Shown here: positions 62,369-64,000 of the stretch, piece by piece
How the letters are laid out: each line of letters opens with the position of its first letter
Position numbering within the stretch: the stretch's first letter is position 1
Origin: Nitrospira defluvii
GTDB lineage: Bacteria; Nitrospirota; Nitrospiria; Nitrospirales; Nitrospiraceae
DNA: 64,000 bases
Reading direction: 5' to 3'
Assembly: GCF_905220995.1 (NCBI RefSeq)
Contig: NZ_CAJNBJ010000017.1
Coordinates: 558,001-622,000 of the forward strand
The notes under the pieces: model-generated
What the model saw: only the letters and a program-made list of their open reading frames with translations
The model's database searches: none
What the model was told of the DNA's origin: nothing
Made by a program: the position numbers and the translations under genes

Positions 62369-64000
62369 ATGATGGAGCCCACGCAAGGATCAGAAGCCAG
62401 ACCAGTCCTCGATACCTCTCTCCCCTCTCCTCACGCAATCCGCGACGAGCTCACGGAGATGGTCGTGAAGGACCTCCTGGGGCCAGCGGGTGGACTGGAT
62501 GAAGAACTCGATCAACGTGAGGATCGAGCAAATGGGCGTTATCTCATCGGCATGCTGGCCCCAAAATCTACTCGGGTAGAGCCAGAGGAACAGGATGCCC
62601 TGGGGACGGCAGAACAAGATGACAGCGAAGTTGGTCCCACGGATGTCTCAACCCCTCCCACCGACACCTTCTTTCCCAATTCGATGGGCCTGAGCTTTCT
62701 CGTTGATTCTGCGGCAAAAGCAATTCTTGTTAAAACGGAATGGGGCCGTTACCGCCGGGTAAAGAGCGAGACTCAGATCAACAAGAAGACTGGTGCGGAA
62801 GCCACCGTCTGGAAGCGTGAACCTCTCGTTGGAGATCCCCTCACGCTGCTGCTCAAGGCGGGATTCTTTGGCCCTCTATGCCCACGGCCTGATACCGACC
62901 CCACTGTGGTCATTCAGGGGAAGATGCAACAGACGTCACGCGGGTGGGTTGTGACGGTGTTCTTCGTGAATACCTCTCCTGAACAAGATCGGAAGAAGGA
63001 TGAAGCGTGGGTCTTCCAGCCGAAACTCTGGGTGCTGGACGCAGCGCAGCCACCTCAGCCAATTTTTGTGCAGCGGCGAGATTGGCGTCATGACCTCACC
63101 AAAATGGACCCGATCACGCGCGAAGAAACTGAGACCTTGGAAATGCTGTATCGCCATCGGCTTGAATTTGCCGTTGGGCATGGGGTTTCCATTCACGTCA
63201 CCTCGCCCGAGCAGGACTCCACGCGAGCGACTCTTTTAGAAACTGAGTTTGTCCCTCGCTCAGAGGTTGAACAACAGACTCCTCCAACCGCGACAGATAA
63301 CCCGGACCTCACCGCAGTGGTCTTGGACATGAAAGTTCTCTGCAGTATGCCCAAGGCGGACCTGTTAAGCAGTCTTCGGCGGCTCCAGATCGCGTATGCA
63401 ACATGGATTGAGCATGAGGGTGCCAAGCCTGACGATCCGGCACAGCGTCTGGAAGAGCATCAGTCAGCAGCTCAACGAACCATCGCTCGATGCCAGCGGG
63501 CCTCTATGCGTCTGCAAGAGGGGATTGATCTGATTGAGCACAACCAGCAGGCAGAAGACGCATTCCGGTTTGCCAATCAGGCGATGTGGCAACAACGTTT
63601 GCGTTCGACCTACGCCCGGAAGGTGCGAAAGAGTGAAGTCTCAGCAGGTGCGCCGATGGAGCCACTGGATGTGCCAGAGATCCGAAGCTGGCGACTCTTC
63701 CAGCTTGCGTTTGTCCTCATCAACCTGCCGAGTCTGACCCGACTCGATCATCCGGATCGGAGTCACCCAACCGACGCCGTGGCCGATCTTCTCTGGTTCG
63801 CGACTGGTGGCGGCAAGACCGAAGCGTATCTCGGCCTCACTGCCTATACGCTCGCGCTCCGTCGCCTGCAGGGAGAGGTTGAAGGCCGTCCAGGAGACCA
63901 TGGCGTCGCCGTGTTAATGCGGTACACGCTCAGGCTCCTCACTCTCCAACAATTTCAACGCGCCGCGGCCCTGCTCTGCGCCTGTGAGGTGATCCGCAAG
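62369..64000 (+). CDS. drmA: DISARM helicase DrmA (N-terminal part, cut by window edge)
   Basis: The open frame runs from ATG 62369 (or the adjacent ATG 62372, GAGGAT upstream) to the window end, 544 codons. It starts with RDELTEMVVKDLLGPAGG, then RYLIGMLAPK, and has Walker A FATGGGKTEAYLGL near residue 478, all typical of DrmA. The rest of the helicase (DUF1998-containing) and any drmB and drmC lie to the right. DrmA is a core DISARM subunit, so its presence after drmD-drmMI supports a class 1 system. Confidence 0.85.
   Translation, partial: MMEPTQGSEARPVLDTSLPSPHAIRDELTEMVVKDLLGPAGGLDEELDQREDRANGRYLIGMLAPKSTRVEPEEQDALGTAEQDDSEVGPTDVSTPPTDTFFPNSMGLSFLVDSAAKAILVKTEWGRYRRVKSETQINKKTGAEATVWKREPLVGDPLTLLLKAGFFGPLCPRPDTDPTVVIQGKMQQTSRGWVVTVFFVNTSPEQDRKKDEAWVFQPKLWVLDAAQPPQPIFVQRRDWRHDLTKMDPITREETETLEMLYRHRLEFAVGHGVSIHVTSPEQDSTRATLLETEFVPRSEVEQQTPPTATDNPDLTAVVLDMKVLCSMPKADLLSSLRRLQIAYATWIEHEGAKPDDPAQRLEEHQSAAQRTIARCQRASMRLQEGIDLIEHNQQAEDAFRFANQAMWQQRLRSTYARKVRKSEVSAGAPMEPLDVPEIRSWRLFQLAFVLINLPSLTRLDHPDRSHPTDAVADLLWFATGGGKTEAYLGLTAYTLALRRLQGEVEGRPGDHGVAVLMRYTLRLLTLQQFQRAAALLCACEVIRK

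Noticed and set aside
1-64000. CRISPR array
   Set aside because: No regularly spaced identical repeats were seen anywhere; the only repeated tRNA-like segment occurs twice, 18.6 kb apart.

Overview
The window looks like chromosomal DNA of a Gram-negative, fairly GC-rich, flagellated bacterium. Gene order and protein style suggest the genus Nitrospira or a close relative, but this is recognition by eye and no database was searched. Evidence for a Gram-negative diderm: a TonB-dependent outer-membrane receptor, a lipoprotein signal, and a complete flagellar export and basal-body block with sigma-54 type regulators.

Layout. 1-9.3 kb (minus strand) is a tightly packed flagellar operon, flgB-flgC-fliE-fliF-fliG-fliH-fliI-fliJ-motE-fliK-flgD. 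Its fliH carries an intact N-terminal response-regulator receiver domain, which is unusual. 9.4-15.9 kb (minus) holds the likely control genes: a sigma-54 activator, a soluble PAS histidine kinase, a TPR protein and a second sigma-54 activator. Candidate -24/-12 promoters lie upstream of flgB and of the TPR gene. At 16.2 kb there is a tRNA-Thr(TGT). 16.4-18.5 kb is a scar of mobile DNA: an orphan gene, a 3' fragment of tRNA-Phe, a TacA/TacT-like toxin-antitoxin pair and the C-terminal stump of a tyrosine recombinase.

18.5-35.3 kb (minus) is an anaerobic-type (early cobalt insertion) cobalamin regulon. An operon runs cbiX-DUF3209-FNR-like-HutX-like-cbiD-cbiC-cbiET-cbiL-cbiG-cbiH-orf-cbiF-cobA/hemD-bluB-cbiA-NiCoT, under a cobalamin riboswitch with a visible intrinsic terminator. 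A TonB-dependent receptor with its own cobalamin riboswitch follows. CbiX inserts cobalt, the NiCoT permease supplies it, the methyltransferases build the corrin ring, CbiA amidates it and BluB makes dimethylbenzimidazole. No recognisable precorrin-6A reductase (CbiJ/CobK) is present, so the unassigned operon members are candidates for that step. A second tRNA-Phe 3' fragment in the same orientation (43 of 45 bases identical to the first) lies just beyond the operon at 35.45 kb.

35.5-64 kb is accessory DNA: an HTH-ImmA/IrrE peptidase plus PIN-like gene, two thermonucleases, a miniature phage-tail-sheath-like protein, an SRAP-umuD-umuC mutagenic repair cluster with a strong inverted repeat upstream, a PilZ/HhH group, a large TPR protein, a helicase with a probable C-terminal nuclease domain, parDE, a complete IS1182-family element, and a second copy of the orphan gene. 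At the right edge is a class 1 DISARM-type defence operon: drmD, drmMI, an interposed DUF262/DUF1524 (GmrSD-like) gene, and drmA running off the window. The most noteworthy items are the receiver-FliH fusion, the GmrSD-like gene inside DISARM, the helicase-nuclease gene, and the tRNA-Phe repeats bracketing the B12 block.
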